64,000 nt of DNA from Alphaproteobacteria bacterium 46_93_T64 (GCA_002163135.1 MAAN01000004.1:57333-121332), one strand, 5' to 3'. Shown: positions 25,756 to 36,200, counted from the first letter of the stretch. Program-made: numbers and translations. Notes: a model not told the origin generated them from the sequence alone.

Positions 25756-28742
25756 CCGAAGCATCCCCGACAGAGACGACAATCCTTAACATTCCACCCC
25801 AAATGTCCTTTGTCGACTGTCTGGCGAAGGAGTTGTTGCGCCGGCATGGAGAAGATCTGCAATCGCTCGGGGATGTCACTATTCTCACCACGACACGCCG
25901 CGCCGCTCGCGCTCTTCAAAACGCATTTTTGAGGGAGACCGGGGGGCGGCCTCTTTTGTTGCCACGAATGCGGCCCATTGGCGACGTGGATGAAGACGAG
26001 CTGGCCCTTGAAGGGGACTTGGGGCTGGATGCTGGTTTTGCAGGTAGTTTGGATTTGCCGCCTGCAATGGAAAGTTTGCGCCGTCAGCTTCTTCTAGCGC
26101 GTCTCATTGAGAAGCGAGATCCTGAGAGACATGATTTTACGCAAGCGGTTGGGCTGTCTTTGGAATTGGCGCGTCTCCTTGATCAGGTTCAGACAGAGGG
26201 GGTGGACTTTGCAGAGCTTAAAAATCTGGTTCCCGATGAATATGCAGCTCATTGGCAGGTTATTCTCCAATTTTTGACGATTATTAGTGATGTCTGGCCT
26301 ACAATTCTGGAGGCTGAAGGGGCAATTGATCCTGCCCACCGCCGAGATCTTCTCTTACGAAGGCAAGTCGCGGAGTGGCAAAAAAATCCACCCAAGGGAC
26401 ATATTTATGCGGTTGGCTCCACCGGATCTATTCCAGCAACAGCAGAATTGTTGCAACTCGTAGCAAATTTGCCAAAGGGGTGCGTTATTCTACCCGGGCT
26501 GGACCGTCATTTGGATGATACAGCGTGGGATTTACTAGAAGAAGAGCCCAGTCACCCTCAATACGGTCTGGCGCGTCTGATTGCGAGCGCAGGACTTAGG
26601 AGAGATCAGATTCCAGATATCTGTATTGAAGCAGCGCAAAGCTGTTCAATAGAGCGAGTTCAGTTTTTATCCGAAGCCATGAGACCCGCCCAAACAACGG
26701 ATCAATGGCAGAAGGCCTTCATCCCAAGTTCAGAAGATTTAGGGAATATCCAGCAAGTTAATTGCAGTGGAGCGCAAGGTGAAGCGCAAGTTGTTGCGCT
26801 GCTAATGCGCGAGACATTGACCCATCCAACAAAAACGGCAGTCCTGGTGACACTGGACCGCGATTTATCACGGCGGGTCAGCACCGAACTGAAACGTTGG
26901 GACATTGATGTCGATGACAGTGCGGGTACCAGTCTTGATCAATCCCCTGCTGGTGTGTTCTTGCGCCTTACGGCTCGCATGATGGCAGAAAAATGTGATC
27001 CTGTGGCGATGCTTGCCGCCTTGAAGCATCCGTATGCAGCTTTGGGCATGCCCCGGACCGAATTTAGATCTTTTGTAAGGGCATTTGAAGTTGCTGTGCT
27101 GCGCGGCCCAAGGCCTGCGCCAGGGCTTAAGGGCTTAAGGGATGTTCTGGATTACCGTATCGCTCATAAAAAGGTACAGGAGGGACTTGATGATTGGTTT
27201 GAGAAGTTTCGTACCCTTGCCGAGCCATTTGCGGCCTTAAGCAATCAAAAAGAAGTCGATTTTATCGAATATCTAAAAGCGCATGTGGAGTTTTGCGAAG
27301 GATTGTCAGTGGGTGAGGATGAAACGGCACCTCAAATCTGGAAAGGGCAATTCGGAGAGGCGGCAGCTTCCTTCATTTCAGAGCTTTTACGGGCGGGCGA
27401 AGTTGCGGGTCCTATAAACCCGGGCAGCTGGCCAGATCTGATGGATAGCCTTATGATTGGGCGCATGGTCCGAAGTCAATACGGCCATCACCCCCGCCTT
27501 CAAATCTGGGGACCAATTGAAGGGCGTTTACAGCGGGCTGATCTTATGATCCTTGGGGGTCTTAACAAAGGAGTATGGCCACCGGAGGCTGGGAACGATC
27601 CATGGATGAGCCGTCCCATGCGGCAAGAATTTAAACTCCCGCTTCCAGAGAAAAAAGTCGGGTTGTCGGCCCATGACTTTCAGCAGGCTTTTTGTGCAAA
27701 AGAAGTTGTTCTAACGCGAGCGGAGAAAGTTGACGGAACACCAACAGTGCCCAGTCGTTGGTTATTGCGTCTTGAAACGTTGCTAAAGAAAAGTAATCGA
27801 AACCTTGAGGGCGATGGGAGCCACAATTTGCTGCATTGGCAGGGTTTACTGGATCAGCCGAAAAGCATTAGGCCCATTTGCCCGCCGCGCCCTACACCAC
27901 CTGTGAAAGATCGTCCGAGACGGTTGTCAGTGACACGCATCGAAAAATGGATAAAAGACCCGTATTCGATTTTCGCAGATGCCATTCTTGGCCTTAGACC
28001 TCTTCGGGATATCGGAGAAGATCCGGGTGCTGCTGAAAAAGGGACGTTCATTCATAAAGCCCTTGAAAATTTTGTTGGGGAATACCCAAAAGACCTGCCG
28101 CTTGATGCCTTGGAGAAGCTGCTTGAGTTTGGCCGTGAAGCGTTTGGGGATGTCCTCTCTTATCCTGCTGTTTGGGCTTTCTGGTGGCCAAGGTTTGAGC
28201 GTATCGCTAGCTGGTTTGTCGAGTTCGAAATTGAGCGGCGAACAGAGTTTAAATCCGTTTTATTGGAGAAAAAAGGGGTGTTAAGAATCCCTGCACCAAT
28301 GGGTGTGTTTGAGCTTTCAGGGACAGCTGACCGAATAGATCAAAATGCGCTGGGGGAGCTTTCGATCGTTGATTACAAAACGGGAGCCCCACCATCTGTA
28401 AAGCAAGTAGAAAGCGGTGTGTCTCCGCAGTTGGCATTGGAAGCTGCCATGGTAGAACGTGCCGCGTTTGAGAGCCTAAAAGCCGGAAGCGTTATTGAGC
28501 TGCTCTATATTCGCTTAAGCGGTAGTGATCCCGCTGGTGAGACTCGTTCTGCTTCAAAGAAAATGGAACCTGAAGAACTTGCAAAAGAAGCATTTGAAGG
28601 TTTGCAGCGTCTAATTGCGCAATTTGATAACGAAGCAACGCCTTATCTGACAAAACCAAGGCCTGAATTTCAAGATCCGTTCAATGACTATGAGCATCTG
28701 GCACGTGTGAAGGAATGGTCAGGAGGAGGTTCTAATGAGTAA
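25752..28742 (+). CDS. addB: Double-strand break repair protein AddB
   Basis: 996 residues, GTG start overlapping the upstream stop. AddB is the partner of AddA in the helicase-nuclease that resects DNA ends for RecA loading. Its N-terminal helicase-like part has degenerate motifs (TTTRRAARALQNAFLRETGG, then AVGSTGSIPATAELL). The C-terminal PD-(D/E)XK nuclease shows GTFIHKALENFV, ELSGTADRID and SIVDYKTGAPP. I see no four-cysteine cluster like that of Bacillus AddB, as expected for the alphaproteobacterial form. It overlaps addA by eight bases. Confidence 0.94.
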   Translation: MTEASPTETTILNIPPQMSFVDCLAKELLRRHGEDLQSLGDVTILTTTRRAARALQNAFLRETGGRPLLLPRMRPIGDVDEDELALEGDLGLDAGFAGSLDLPPAMESLRRQLLLARLIEKRDPERHDFTQAVGLSLELARLLDQVQTEGVDFAELKNLVPDEYAAHWQVILQFLTIISDVWPTILEAEGAIDPAHRRDLLLRRQVAEWQKNPPKGHIYAVGSTGSIPATAELLQLVANLPKGCVILPGLDRHLDDTAWDLLEEEPSHPQYGLARLIASAGLRRDQIPDICIEAAQSCSIERVQFLSEAMRPAQTTDQWQKAFIPSSEDLGNIQQVNCSGAQGEAQVVALLMRETLTHPTKTAVLVTLDRDLSRRVSTELKRWDIDVDDSAGTSLDQSPAGVFLRLTARMMAEKCDPVAMLAALKHPYAALGMPRTEFRSFVRAFEVAVLRGPRPAPGLKGLRDVLDYRIAHKKVQEGLDDWFEKFRTLAEPFAALSNQKEVDFIEYLKAHVEFCEGLSVGEDETAPQIWKGQFGEAAASFISELLRAGEVAGPINPGSWPDLMDSLMIGRMVRSQYGHHPRLQIWGPIEGRLQRADLMILGGLNKGVWPPEAGNDPWMSRPMRQEFKLPLPEKKVGLSAHDFQQAFCAKEVVLTRAEKVDGTPTVPSRWLLRLETLLKKSNRNLEGDGSHNLLHWQGLLDQPKSIRPICPPRPTPPVKDRPRRLSVTRIEKWIKDPYSIFADAILGLRPLRDIGEDPGAAEKGTFIHKALENFVGEYPKDLPLDALEKLLEFGREAFGDVLSYPAVWAFWWPRFERIASWFVEFEIERRTEFKSVLLEKKGVLRIPAPMGVFELSGTADRIDQNALGELSIVDYKTGAPPSVKQVESGVSPQLALEAAMVERAAFESLKAGSVIELLYIRLSGSDPAGETRSASKKMEPEELAKEAFEGLQRLIAQFDNEATPYLTKPRPEFQDPFNDYEHLARVKEWSGGGSNE

Positions 28743-31700
28743 GGTCTCCGTTTCCCCACTTGCTGAAGAGGGAATCGAACTTCAGAGAAAAGCGGCAAAC
28801 CCGGATCATTCTGTATGGGTGTCAGCCTCTGCTGGGTCCGGTAAAACCCGAGTTTTGGTGGATCGTACACTCCGGTTGATGTTGTCTGGTACGGCACCAG
28901 AAAAGATCCTTTGCATTACCTTTACCAAGGCAGCGGCAGCCGAGATGGCCAACCGCTTAAATACGACCCTCGGTGATTGGTCGGTAATGTCTGACGATAC
29001 TTTGCTGGAAGAGCTTGCGGCCCTGCAGGGCCGTGCCCCGTCGGATGCTGAGTATATCCGCGCGAGGCGTTTATTTGCCAGTGTTCTGGATGCGCCGGGC
29101 GGCATCAAAATTCAAACCATCCATTCTTTCTGTGGCTCTATCCTTGGACGGTTTCCGCTTGAGGCGGGCATCGCTCCGAATTTTCAGGAGTTGGATGATC
29201 GTACCGCAGCCGAAATGATGGAAGTGGCGCGCGATCGATTGTTGATGGCAACGCGTCAAGAGGGACAAGAAAACTTGCAAATGGCGCTTAACCTTGTCAG
29301 TGAGAAAGTGAACGAGCAGGATTTCACTCAGCTTATGCAAGGGCTTAGCTCTCGCCGCGGACGGTTAAAACGATTTTTCCAAGTCCACAACGGGTTAAAG
29401 GGCGCACTGGCATATCTTGCAAATTATATTGAGATTGACCCCGATCTGACGGAAGAACAACTGATCAGTGAAGCATCTGAAGAGAATACTTTTGACGGTC
29501 CAGCCCTTCGTGATGCTCTTGAGGTTTTGCTTGTGGGAACCAAGACCGATCAGAAAAATGCTGCTGCTATGGAAGACTGGTTACGCCTTCCAGATCGCCG
29601 TGTAGGCTTGTTTAATACCTATTTGGCAGCATTTTTCAAAAAGACAGATGATACGATCAAGTCGGATAAAACCTTTGCGACCAATAGCGCAGTGAAGTCG
29701 ATGGCGGATATTCGCGATGTGATGCGGGCAGAGGCTGAAAGATTGGACACGGTTCTTGAAAAACGTCGCCGCATTCGTGTTTTAGGTGCAACTGCTGCAA
29801 TGCTCACGCTTGGCAGCCGTCTTATCGAAGAATATGAGGTTGAAAAGACTAGACGTGGTGCTCTTGATTTTGATGATTTGATCTTAACCACCCGTGATCT
29901 GCTAACCAAGACAGATGTTGCGCCTTGGGTAATGTTTAAGCTTGATGGTGGTATTGACCACATTCTGGTGGACGAAGCACAGGATACAAGCCCAGAACAA
30001 TGGGAAGTGATTAATGCGCTGACGGAAGAGTTTTTCTCCGGCGATACTGCCAGAGATGCGGGGCGCACACTGTTTGTTGTGGGTGATGAGAAACAATCCA
30101 TCTATTCGTTTCAGGGCGCTGATCCTGCTGCTTTCGACAAGATGCGGGTGCTCTTTCAGTCTAAAGCTGATCTGGCGGGAAAAACCTGGAAAAATATTCC
30201 ATTAGGTTTGTCTTTCAGATCAACTCACGCAGTGCTCTCCCTTGTGGATGATACGTTTGAGCCGGTTGCTGCGCGGACGGGACTCACCGCGGATGCTGGT
30301 GAAATACAACATTCCATTTATCGGGATAAACAGCCGGGATTTACTGAAATTTGGCCGGTTATCCGCCCTGAAGAAAAAGAGGAAACAGATCCTTGGGAAA
30401 TTCCGCTGGATCAGGGCCTCAGCATGGTACCCGCAGCAGAACTTGCCAAAAACATTGCAGCGCAAATTAAGGTCTGGCTCGATACTGGGGAAAAGCTTGC
30501 ATCATCTGGCAAGGAAATCAGTCCCAAGGATGTTATGATCCTTGTACAGAAACGAAACGCGTTTTTTGATGAAATGGTGCGCGCGTTAAAGCAAGCACAA
30601 GTTCCCGTGGCGGGGGCAGATCGAATGCAATTGACACAGCAGCTTGCTGTGATGGATCTCGTTGCGCTGGGAAAATTTGTGTTGCTTCCTGAAGACGATT
30701 TAAATTTGGCAATTGTGCTTAAAGGCCCCTTTGTGGGCTGTGACGATGATCAATTGTTCAAATTGGCTCACAAACGCCGATCGAGTTTGTGGCGGGCGCT
30801 TCGTGAAAATGAACCGGGCCTTCCGATTTTTGAAGAAGCCATTCAGTTCTTACGGGGCCAACTCGGCCGTGCCGACTTTGTCCCTGTCTATGAGTTTTTT
30901 GCTCAAATTCTTGGCCGTGAACGGGGACGTGAAAAACTGCTCTCTCGCCTTGGAGAGGAAGCAATCGATCCCATAGAGGAATTCTTATCGCTCGCCCTCT
31001 CATATCAACGAAACGAGGCAACCTCTTTGCAAGCCTTCCTGCATTGGCTTGAAGTTGGTGGTGCGGAAGTCAAAAGGGATATGGAGCAGGGTAAAGACGA
31101 GGTTCGGGTGCTAACCGTGCATGGATCAAAAGGTCTGCAAGCGCCGATCGTGTTTTTGCCCGATACCTGTCAAGGAACCGCTAATTTTCGCGGCACGAAC
31201 ATCATCTGGACGGAAGAGGAAATTCCGGCGCCGCTTTGGCCTGTTCGCCGAAAAAATTATGACGAAAAAACCGTGAAAGCGTATGGGAGCATCGTCAAGC
31301 GACAGGAAGAGGAAAAGCGCCGTCTGCTCTACGTTGCTTTAACCCGTGCAGAGGACCGACTTTATGTTTGCGGGTGGGAAAATGTCCGTAGCAGGCCGGA
31401 AGGGTGTTGGTACGACCTGATAGATAAAGCCTTTACCGAAGATTATGCGGACAAGGTGGAAGAGATCGAGCTGCCTTGGGGGCATGTTGCAAGGCGCCGA
31501 CGGAGTGGCGATTCTCCAAAAGAGGAGGCAGTAGACAAGCCGGATGCGCCGAAATTTGTTCCGGCGCCTCTGCCAGATTGGGCATTGACACCGCCTGCTG
31601 AAGAGCCCTTTCCGCCGCAGCCTCTGACGCCATCGCGTGTTGAAGAAGAGCCCTCAGTCAGATCACCATTGGGCACAGATGATGGGCATCGATTCCACCG

Positions 31701-32160
31701 AGGTATATTGATCCATCGCTTGTTGGAAAGCCTGCCTGCGGTTGACCCTGCTGCCCGTGAAGGCGTGGGCCGTAAATGGTTGGCGCGTCCGGCCCATAAT
31801 TTATCAGTGGTCCAGCAGGACGTGATTTTGACTGAAACATTGAGCGTATTGCAACATCCTGAATTTGCGGCAATTTTTGGCCCCGGAAGCATGGCTGAAG
31901 TGCCCCTTACCGGCCTACTTGGAAACAGGGTTATGTCTGGCCAAATCGATCGGTTACTAATCGGTGAAGATGAAATCCTGATTGTCGATTATAAAACAAA
32001 CCGACCTTCCCCCCGTGATTTGCAAAATGTGCCTGCGGTCTATTTCCGCCAGATGGGAATTTATCGGGAGGCGTTGAAAAAAATGTATCCTGAAAAACGT
32101 ATTAAATGCGGGTTGTTATGGACGGATGGACCCCATTTGATGGAAATTCCAGAGGCGTGA
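28735..32160 (+). CDS. addA: Double-strand break repair helicase AddA
   Basis: 1141-residue UvrD-type helicase with a C-terminal nuclease. Seen: Walker A VSASAGSGKTRVLVDR (29-44), FTKAAAAEMANRL, IQTIHSFCGSIL, Walker B HILVDEAQDTSPEQW, VGDEKQSIYSFQGADP, VLTVHGSKGLQAPIVFLPD and LLYVALTRAEDRLYV, covering the helicase motifs in order. The C-terminal nuclease has GQIDRLL and ILIVDYKTNRP. The start lies within the end of addB and behind a strong AGGAGGAGG ribosome site, so the two subunits are made together. Confidence 0.97.
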   Translation: MSKVSVSPLAEEGIELQRKAANPDHSVWVSASAGSGKTRVLVDRTLRLMLSGTAPEKILCITFTKAAAAEMANRLNTTLGDWSVMSDDTLLEELAALQGRAPSDAEYIRARRLFASVLDAPGGIKIQTIHSFCGSILGRFPLEAGIAPNFQELDDRTAAEMMEVARDRLLMATRQEGQENLQMALNLVSEKVNEQDFTQLMQGLSSRRGRLKRFFQVHNGLKGALAYLANYIEIDPDLTEEQLISEASEENTFDGPALRDALEVLLVGTKTDQKNAAAMEDWLRLPDRRVGLFNTYLAAFFKKTDDTIKSDKTFATNSAVKSMADIRDVMRAEAERLDTVLEKRRRIRVLGATAAMLTLGSRLIEEYEVEKTRRGALDFDDLILTTRDLLTKTDVAPWVMFKLDGGIDHILVDEAQDTSPEQWEVINALTEEFFSGDTARDAGRTLFVVGDEKQSIYSFQGADPAAFDKMRVLFQSKADLAGKTWKNIPLGLSFRSTHAVLSLVDDTFEPVAARTGLTADAGEIQHSIYRDKQPGFTEIWPVIRPEEKEETDPWEIPLDQGLSMVPAAELAKNIAAQIKVWLDTGEKLASSGKEISPKDVMILVQKRNAFFDEMVRALKQAQVPVAGADRMQLTQQLAVMDLVALGKFVLLPEDDLNLAIVLKGPFVGCDDDQLFKLAHKRRSSLWRALRENEPGLPIFEEAIQFLRGQLGRADFVPVYEFFAQILGRERGREKLLSRLGEEAIDPIEEFLSLALSYQRNEATSLQAFLHWLEVGGAEVKRDMEQGKDEVRVLTVHGSKGLQAPIVFLPDTCQGTANFRGTNIIWTEEEIPAPLWPVRRKNYDEKTVKAYGSIVKRQEEEKRRLLYVALTRAEDRLYVCGWENVRSRPEGCWYDLIDKAFTEDYADKVEEIELPWGHVARRRRSGDSPKEEAVDKPDAPKFVPAPLPDWALTPPAEEPFPPQPLTPSRVEEEPSVRSPLGTDDGHRFHRGILIHRLLESLPAVDPAAREGVGRKWLARPAHNLSVVQQDVILTETLSVLQHPEFAAIFGPGSMAEVPLTGLLGNRVMSGQIDRLLIGEDEILIVDYKTNRPSPRDLQNVPAVYFRQMGIYREALKKMYPEKRIKCGLLWTDGPHLMEIPEA

Positions 32161-32271
32161 TGTGGCGACCATCACTTGACGGGGATAGGCTCAATACGTA
32201 ATTATCAATACTTAGATGGGCGATTGACGCGTTGAAGATGTGCCCAAATTTTTGCCTGAAACGAGGATATG

Positions 32272-32592
32272 ATGGCCACAACTAATGTAACAGACAACTC
32301 ATTTGACGAAGATGTTTTGAAAAATGACGGACTTGTATTGGTCGATTTCTGGGCCGAATGGTGCGGACCGTGTAAAACGATTGCTCCGTCTTTAGAAGAA
32401 ATTTCTGCTGAAATGGCAGGACAAATCACTATTGCGAAAATCAATATTGATGAAAACCCAAATGTGCCTACGAAATATGGCGTGCGTGGAATTCCAACAC
32501 TGATGCTGTTTAAAGATGGCGAAGTTGCGGGTACCAAAGTTGGCGCCTCTCCAAAAGGCCAAATTGAAGCGTGGATTAAATCTACAGGCTAA
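32272..32592 (+). CDS. trxA: Thioredoxin
   Basis: 106-residue classical thioredoxin with the redox site WCGPC (Cys31, Cys34) in [15 protein letters not shown] and the cis-Pro loop RGIPTLMLF. It reduces protein disulfides using thioredoxin reductase, which is not in this window. Two adjacent ATG codons (32269, 32272) are possible starts behind GAGG. It follows addA after about 110 bases with no gene and ends in its own terminator. The addA-trxA neighbourhood is common in rhizobia. Confidence 0.97.
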   Translation: MATTNVTDNSFDEDVLKNDGLVLVDFWAEWCGPCKTIAPSLEEISAEMAGQITIAKINIDENPNVPTKYGVRGIPTLMLFKDGEVAGTKVGASPKGQIEAWIKSTG

Positions 32593-32616
32593 CTCTTGTC
32601 GAATACGACTAGAATT

Positions 32617-32646
32617 AAGCGGGCCAATATGGTCCGCTTTTTTTGT
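32617..32646 (+). terminator. Rho-independent terminator of trxA
   Basis: AGCGGGCC (32618-32625) pairs with GGTCCGCT (32631-32638), with one G-U pair, and runs into TTTTTTT. It closes the long tsaE-to-trxA block. Confidence 0.88.
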
Positions 32647-32699
32647 GTCTGAAGGATAAAAATTGGCTAAGATGCCAAAAAAGAGAAGACGAGGGAAGT

Positions 32700-33590
32700 A
32701 TGGCTCTGATTGAAACTAGGAATGTTGCTCTTGAAGTTGAGAGCCATGGAAATCCCGATGATCCAGCAGTTGTTCTAATTGCAGGGCTCGGTTTTCAACT
32801 TATTGATTGGCCGCTTTCTTTCTGTGAAACCCTTGTAGATGCCGGTTATCGGGTCATCAGGTTTGATAACCGGGACATAGGTCTTTCGCAAAAACTGGAT
32901 GACAAGGGTGTCCCAGACCCTGCCAATGTTGCACAAGACAAGCTGGAGGGAAATATTCCGAACGTTCCTTATCGGCTGAGTGATATGGCTGAAGATGTGG
33001 CTAATATCCTTGATGTGCTTGAAGTAGAACAGGCCCATATTGTTGGTATGTCTATGGGCGGTATGATTGCGCAACTCTTCGCATTTCAACATTCTTCACG
33101 CTGCTTGAGCCTGACCTCTATCATGTCTTCATCTTCTGATAGTAGCCTGCCAGGCCCCAGCCCCGAAGCCAGCGCTATATTGGCATCGGCCCCGCAAAGT
33201 CAGGAAATTCTGGATATCGTACAGTTTGGTCTTCGGGTTAATGAAGCTATAGGAAGCCCAGCTTTTAGGTGGGATCGGGCAGAGCTTATCAAGCATATCC
33301 AAACATGTTGCAAGCGCTGCTATTCTCCGGGTGGATATATGCGTCAATATGCAGCCGTTATGGCAGCCCCCTCACGACGAGAAATATTGGAAGGGATTGC
33401 TGTCCCGTCCCTCGTTATTCACGGGGATGCCGACCCATTGGTTCAACTGGCATGCGGCGCAGATGTCGCGGCTCATATACCGGATGCTATTTTCGAAAAA
33501 GTGAGCGGGATGGGGCACGACTTGTCCCCTTCCCTTTGTGCTCATTTAGCGACGTTAGTGCTGCCACATTTTGGCGGCGCTACGTCTTAG
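32700..33590 (+). CDS. Alpha/beta hydrolase
   Basis: 296 residues from ATG 32700, behind GAGGGAAG; an upstream in-frame ATG at 32643 would start inside the trxA terminator region. Seen: the oxyanion region LIAGLGFQLIDW, FDNRDIGLS, the nucleophile elbow GMSMGG with Ser118, a late acid in HGDADPLV and the catalytic His in GMGHDL. The family includes esterases, lactonases and ring-cleavage hydrolases, and the substrate is unknown. Its stop overlaps that of the convergent AMP nucleosidase gene by three or four bases. Confidence 0.88.
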   Translation: MALIETRNVALEVESHGNPDDPAVVLIAGLGFQLIDWPLSFCETLVDAGYRVIRFDNRDIGLSQKLDDKGVPDPANVAQDKLEGNIPNVPYRLSDMAEDVANILDVLEVEQAHIVGMSMGGMIAQLFAFQHSSRCLSLTSIMSSSSDSSLPGPSPEASAILASAPQSQEILDIVQFGLRVNEAIGSPAFRWDRAELIKHIQTCCKRCYSPGGYMRQYAAVMAAPSRREILEGIAVPSLVIHGDADPLVQLACGADVAAHIPDAIFEKVSGMGHDLSPSLCAHLATLVLPHFGGATS

Positions 33591-35080
33591 CGGAACGCTG
33601 GTTCATCGAAACTACGCAATTTTCGTGAATGCAGGCTGTCTATGCCCCCATCCCGCAATGCACGCAGTGTTTCAATCCCGATGCGTAGATGATTGGCTGT
33701 TCGGGCTTGATAGAACTTGTTTGCCATGCCTGGTAGTTTGATCTCGCCATGAAGCGGCTTATCGGACACACATAGTAATGTGCCGTAGGGCACTCGAAAA
33801 CGAAATCCGTTTGCGGCAATGGTCGCACTTTCCATATCAATGGCGATGGCTTTGGTTTGGTTAAAGCGCTGGGCAAGTTCTTTATGCCGCAATTCCCAGT
33901 CCCGATCATCTGTTGTATAAACGGTCCCGGTCCTGAAATGTTCTTTCAGTTGTGACCGCTCCATCTCGGTTCCTGAAGCTTTCGCCACTGCCTCGGTCAA
34001 GGCAACCTGAATTTCCGCAATAGCTGGTAGGGGGACTGAGGGGTGAATGTCTTCATCTAGCACATGGTCTTCCCGCACATACGCATGGGCGAGAACATAG
34101 TCGCCCAGATTTTGAGTGCGTCTGAGGCCTCCGCAATGCCCAACCATCAACCAGCAATGTGGCCTCAAGACCGCTATATGGTCTGTGATGGTTTTAGCGT
34201 TAGATGGACCGACACCAATATTGACCAGAGTAATTCCCTCATGGCCATTCCTTACTAGATGATAGGCTGGCATTTGCGGTAAATGTTGGGGGTGAGTCCC
34301 GCCTGTTTTCTCATCCGTGAGATCCGGATTGGTTGTCATGACATTTCCGGGCTCAACAAAGGCTCGGTATTCGCTGCCATTTTTTACCTGATCTTTGCCA
34401 TATTCGATAAATTCGTCCACATACCGTTGATAGTTGGTAAACAAGACAAATCGTTGGAAATGGCGTGGTGCTGTGCCGGTATAATGGGACAGGCGGAGAA
34501 GTGAATAATCCACTCTTTCCGCCGGGAACAAGGCGAGAGGCATCGGGTCACCGGGGTTATGCTGGCTGGTACCATTTGCGATGGAATCGTTGATATTGGC
34601 CAAGTCTGGCATGGGAAAGATAGATTGTAATGCTTGCACATCATCACCCGACACGTTTGAAGAGGCTTTTTCAATTACAAACGGTAACGGCATCGGGCGA
34701 TCACTTAGTCCGACAACAACAGGTTGGTTGTGATTTTTCAAGATCAGTTCGATTTGTTCACGGTAATAGCTTCGGAAAAGATCCGGATGGGTGAGTGTGG
34801 TGCCAAACGCACCCGCTGAATGAAGATTACCATACGCTAGCCTCCCGCTCAGATTAATATCTGTGGGGCCGATCTCAAGTCCAAGATAAGGGTAGTAAGC
34901 TGTTTCAAGGGGGGTCGTTTTGTCCCCGTTGGAAAACGCTTCGAAGCGTACTTTAACTTTTGCTATATTTTCGTTGTAAATTGCCTCGATTGCATCCAAG
35001 GCGTCGTCAGCGTTATCAAAACTTTGTAAATTGCGTGCTGACCCATGTCCTGACGTAGTGTTTGTCAGAAATCCACTCAT
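33587..35080 (-). CDS. amn: AMP nucleosidase
   Basis: 497 residues. Hydrolyses AMP to adenine and ribose 5-phosphate, helping set the adenylate pool. The N-terminal AMP-nucleosidase domain includes GRLAYGNLHSAGAFGTTLTH and FVLFTNYQRYVDEF. The C-terminal phosphorylase-like domain starts near GITLVNIGVGPSNAKT and has LMVGHCGGLRRTQNLGDYVL and the active-site block AIDMESATIAANGFRFRVPY, with Asp and Glu binding the purine and ribose. Length matches the family. Confidence 0.95.
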   Translation of the reverse strand: MSGFLTNTTSGHGSARNLQSFDNADDALDAIEAIYNENIAKVKVRFEAFSNGDKTTPLETAYYPYLGLEIGPTDINLSGRLAYGNLHSAGAFGTTLTHPDLFRSYYREQIELILKNHNQPVVVGLSDRPMPLPFVIEKASSNVSGDDVQALQSIFPMPDLANINDSIANGTSQHNPGDPMPLALFPAERVDYSLLRLSHYTGTAPRHFQRFVLFTNYQRYVDEFIEYGKDQVKNGSEYRAFVEPGNVMTTNPDLTDEKTGGTHPQHLPQMPAYHLVRNGHEGITLVNIGVGPSNAKTITDHIAVLRPHCWLMVGHCGGLRRTQNLGDYVLAHAYVREDHVLDEDIHPSVPLPAIAEIQVALTEAVAKASGTEMERSQLKEHFRTGTVYTTDDRDWELRHKELAQRFNQTKAIAIDMESATIAANGFRFRVPYGTLLCVSDKPLHGEIKLPGMANKFYQARTANHLRIGIETLRALRDGGIDSLHSRKLRSFDEPAFR

Positions 35081-35258
35081 ATTTTCCTACTTTCCAGCAA
35101 CCCCAACAGCTGCCGCTTAAATTTAGTCATTTATAATCTTTCTCTACTTAGCACTTAACTATGACAACTCAATTAAAGAAATACGGATTGTCGAAAATTA
35201 TGCTAAAGAGCCTAAACCTCAGAGATTTGAGGCTGGCATTTGTGACGGACCGTTCTTT

Positions 35259-36200
35259 ATGAGTATGACCCTCGCCCCGATGGAAGGGGTGGTAGACGTA
35301 TATATGCGTGACATACTAACCCGTATCGGCGGGTTTGATTTATGCGTGTCGGAATTTGTCCGCGTGAGTAACTCTGTGCTTCCGGCATCAGTTTATTACA
35401 AATATTGCCCTGAACTTAAAACAGGTGGGCGGACAGCAGCAGGTGTTCCTGTTCATGTGCAACTGATGGGCGGTGAGCCGGGATTGATTGCAGAAAATGC
35501 AACTGTTGTTGCCTCTCTTGGGGCACTTGGGATTGACCTTAATTTTGGCTGCCCTGCGAAAACAGTAAATCGGCGAGATGCGGGTGCTAGTTTGTTGCAA
35601 TACCCAGAAAGGCTGCATGATATTGTTGCCGCGGTTCGAAAAGCGGTGCCAGCTCATATTCCTGTTAGTGCAAAAATGCGTTTGGGTTACTCGGACAAGA
35701 CCCTTTATCTTGAGAACGCGCACGCCATTGAAGATGCCGGGGCAGTAAAGCTTACGGTTCATGCTCGAACCAAATTGGAAGGATACCGAGCCCCCGCACA
35801 TTGGGAATTTTTGGCTCCTATTCGTGAGGCGCTTCGCATACCCGTTGTGGCAAATGGCGAGATTTGGACGCCTGAAGATTTTGTGGCGTGTCGGGATGTC
35901 AGCGGATGCACGGATTTCATGATTGGCCGCGGTGCTATTGCACGCCCAAGTCTTGCTCTGGAAATAGCTGCATTAAATACTCCTCAATTTCAATGGCCTG
36001 AGATTTTGGGTTTGCTTGAGCGATATAATGATTTGATTCAAGCAATGGATGGACCCTTGCGCCGCGCGGGTCGTTTAAAGCAGTGGATCAAGTTGTTAGG
36101 CCGCACGTATGAGCCTTCTTCTGAACTGTTCATGAATATCCGAAGGCTTCAGGATCCAAGTGAAATCATAGATGCCGTAAGGGCTTCAGCCGTTGCTTAA
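35259..36200 (+). CDS. tRNA-dihydrouridine synthase, DusC-like
   Basis: 313-residue FMN enzyme of the Dus family, reducing uridine in the tRNA D-loop. Seen: the N-terminal LAPMEGVVDVYMRDIL with the APMEGV FMN loop, VQLMGGEP, the catalytic-Cys motif DLNFGCPAKTVNRRDAGASL, then VSAKMRLGY, LTVHARTKLEGY and VVANGEIW, and a helical C-terminal RNA-binding domain. The short form and the GCPAKTVNRR variant point to DusC (U16), but DusA or DusB cannot be fully excluded. It stands alone between divergent and tandem neighbours. Confidence 0.9.
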   Translation: MSMTLAPMEGVVDVYMRDILTRIGGFDLCVSEFVRVSNSVLPASVYYKYCPELKTGGRTAAGVPVHVQLMGGEPGLIAENATVVASLGALGIDLNFGCPAKTVNRRDAGASLLQYPERLHDIVAAVRKAVPAHIPVSAKMRLGYSDKTLYLENAHAIEDAGAVKLTVHARTKLEGYRAPAHWEFLAPIREALRIPVVANGEIWTPEDFVACRDVSGCTDFMIGRGAIARPSLALEIAALNTPQFQWPEILGLLERYNDLIQAMDGPLRRAGRLKQWIKLLGRTYEPSSELFMNIRRLQDPSEIIDAVRASAVA

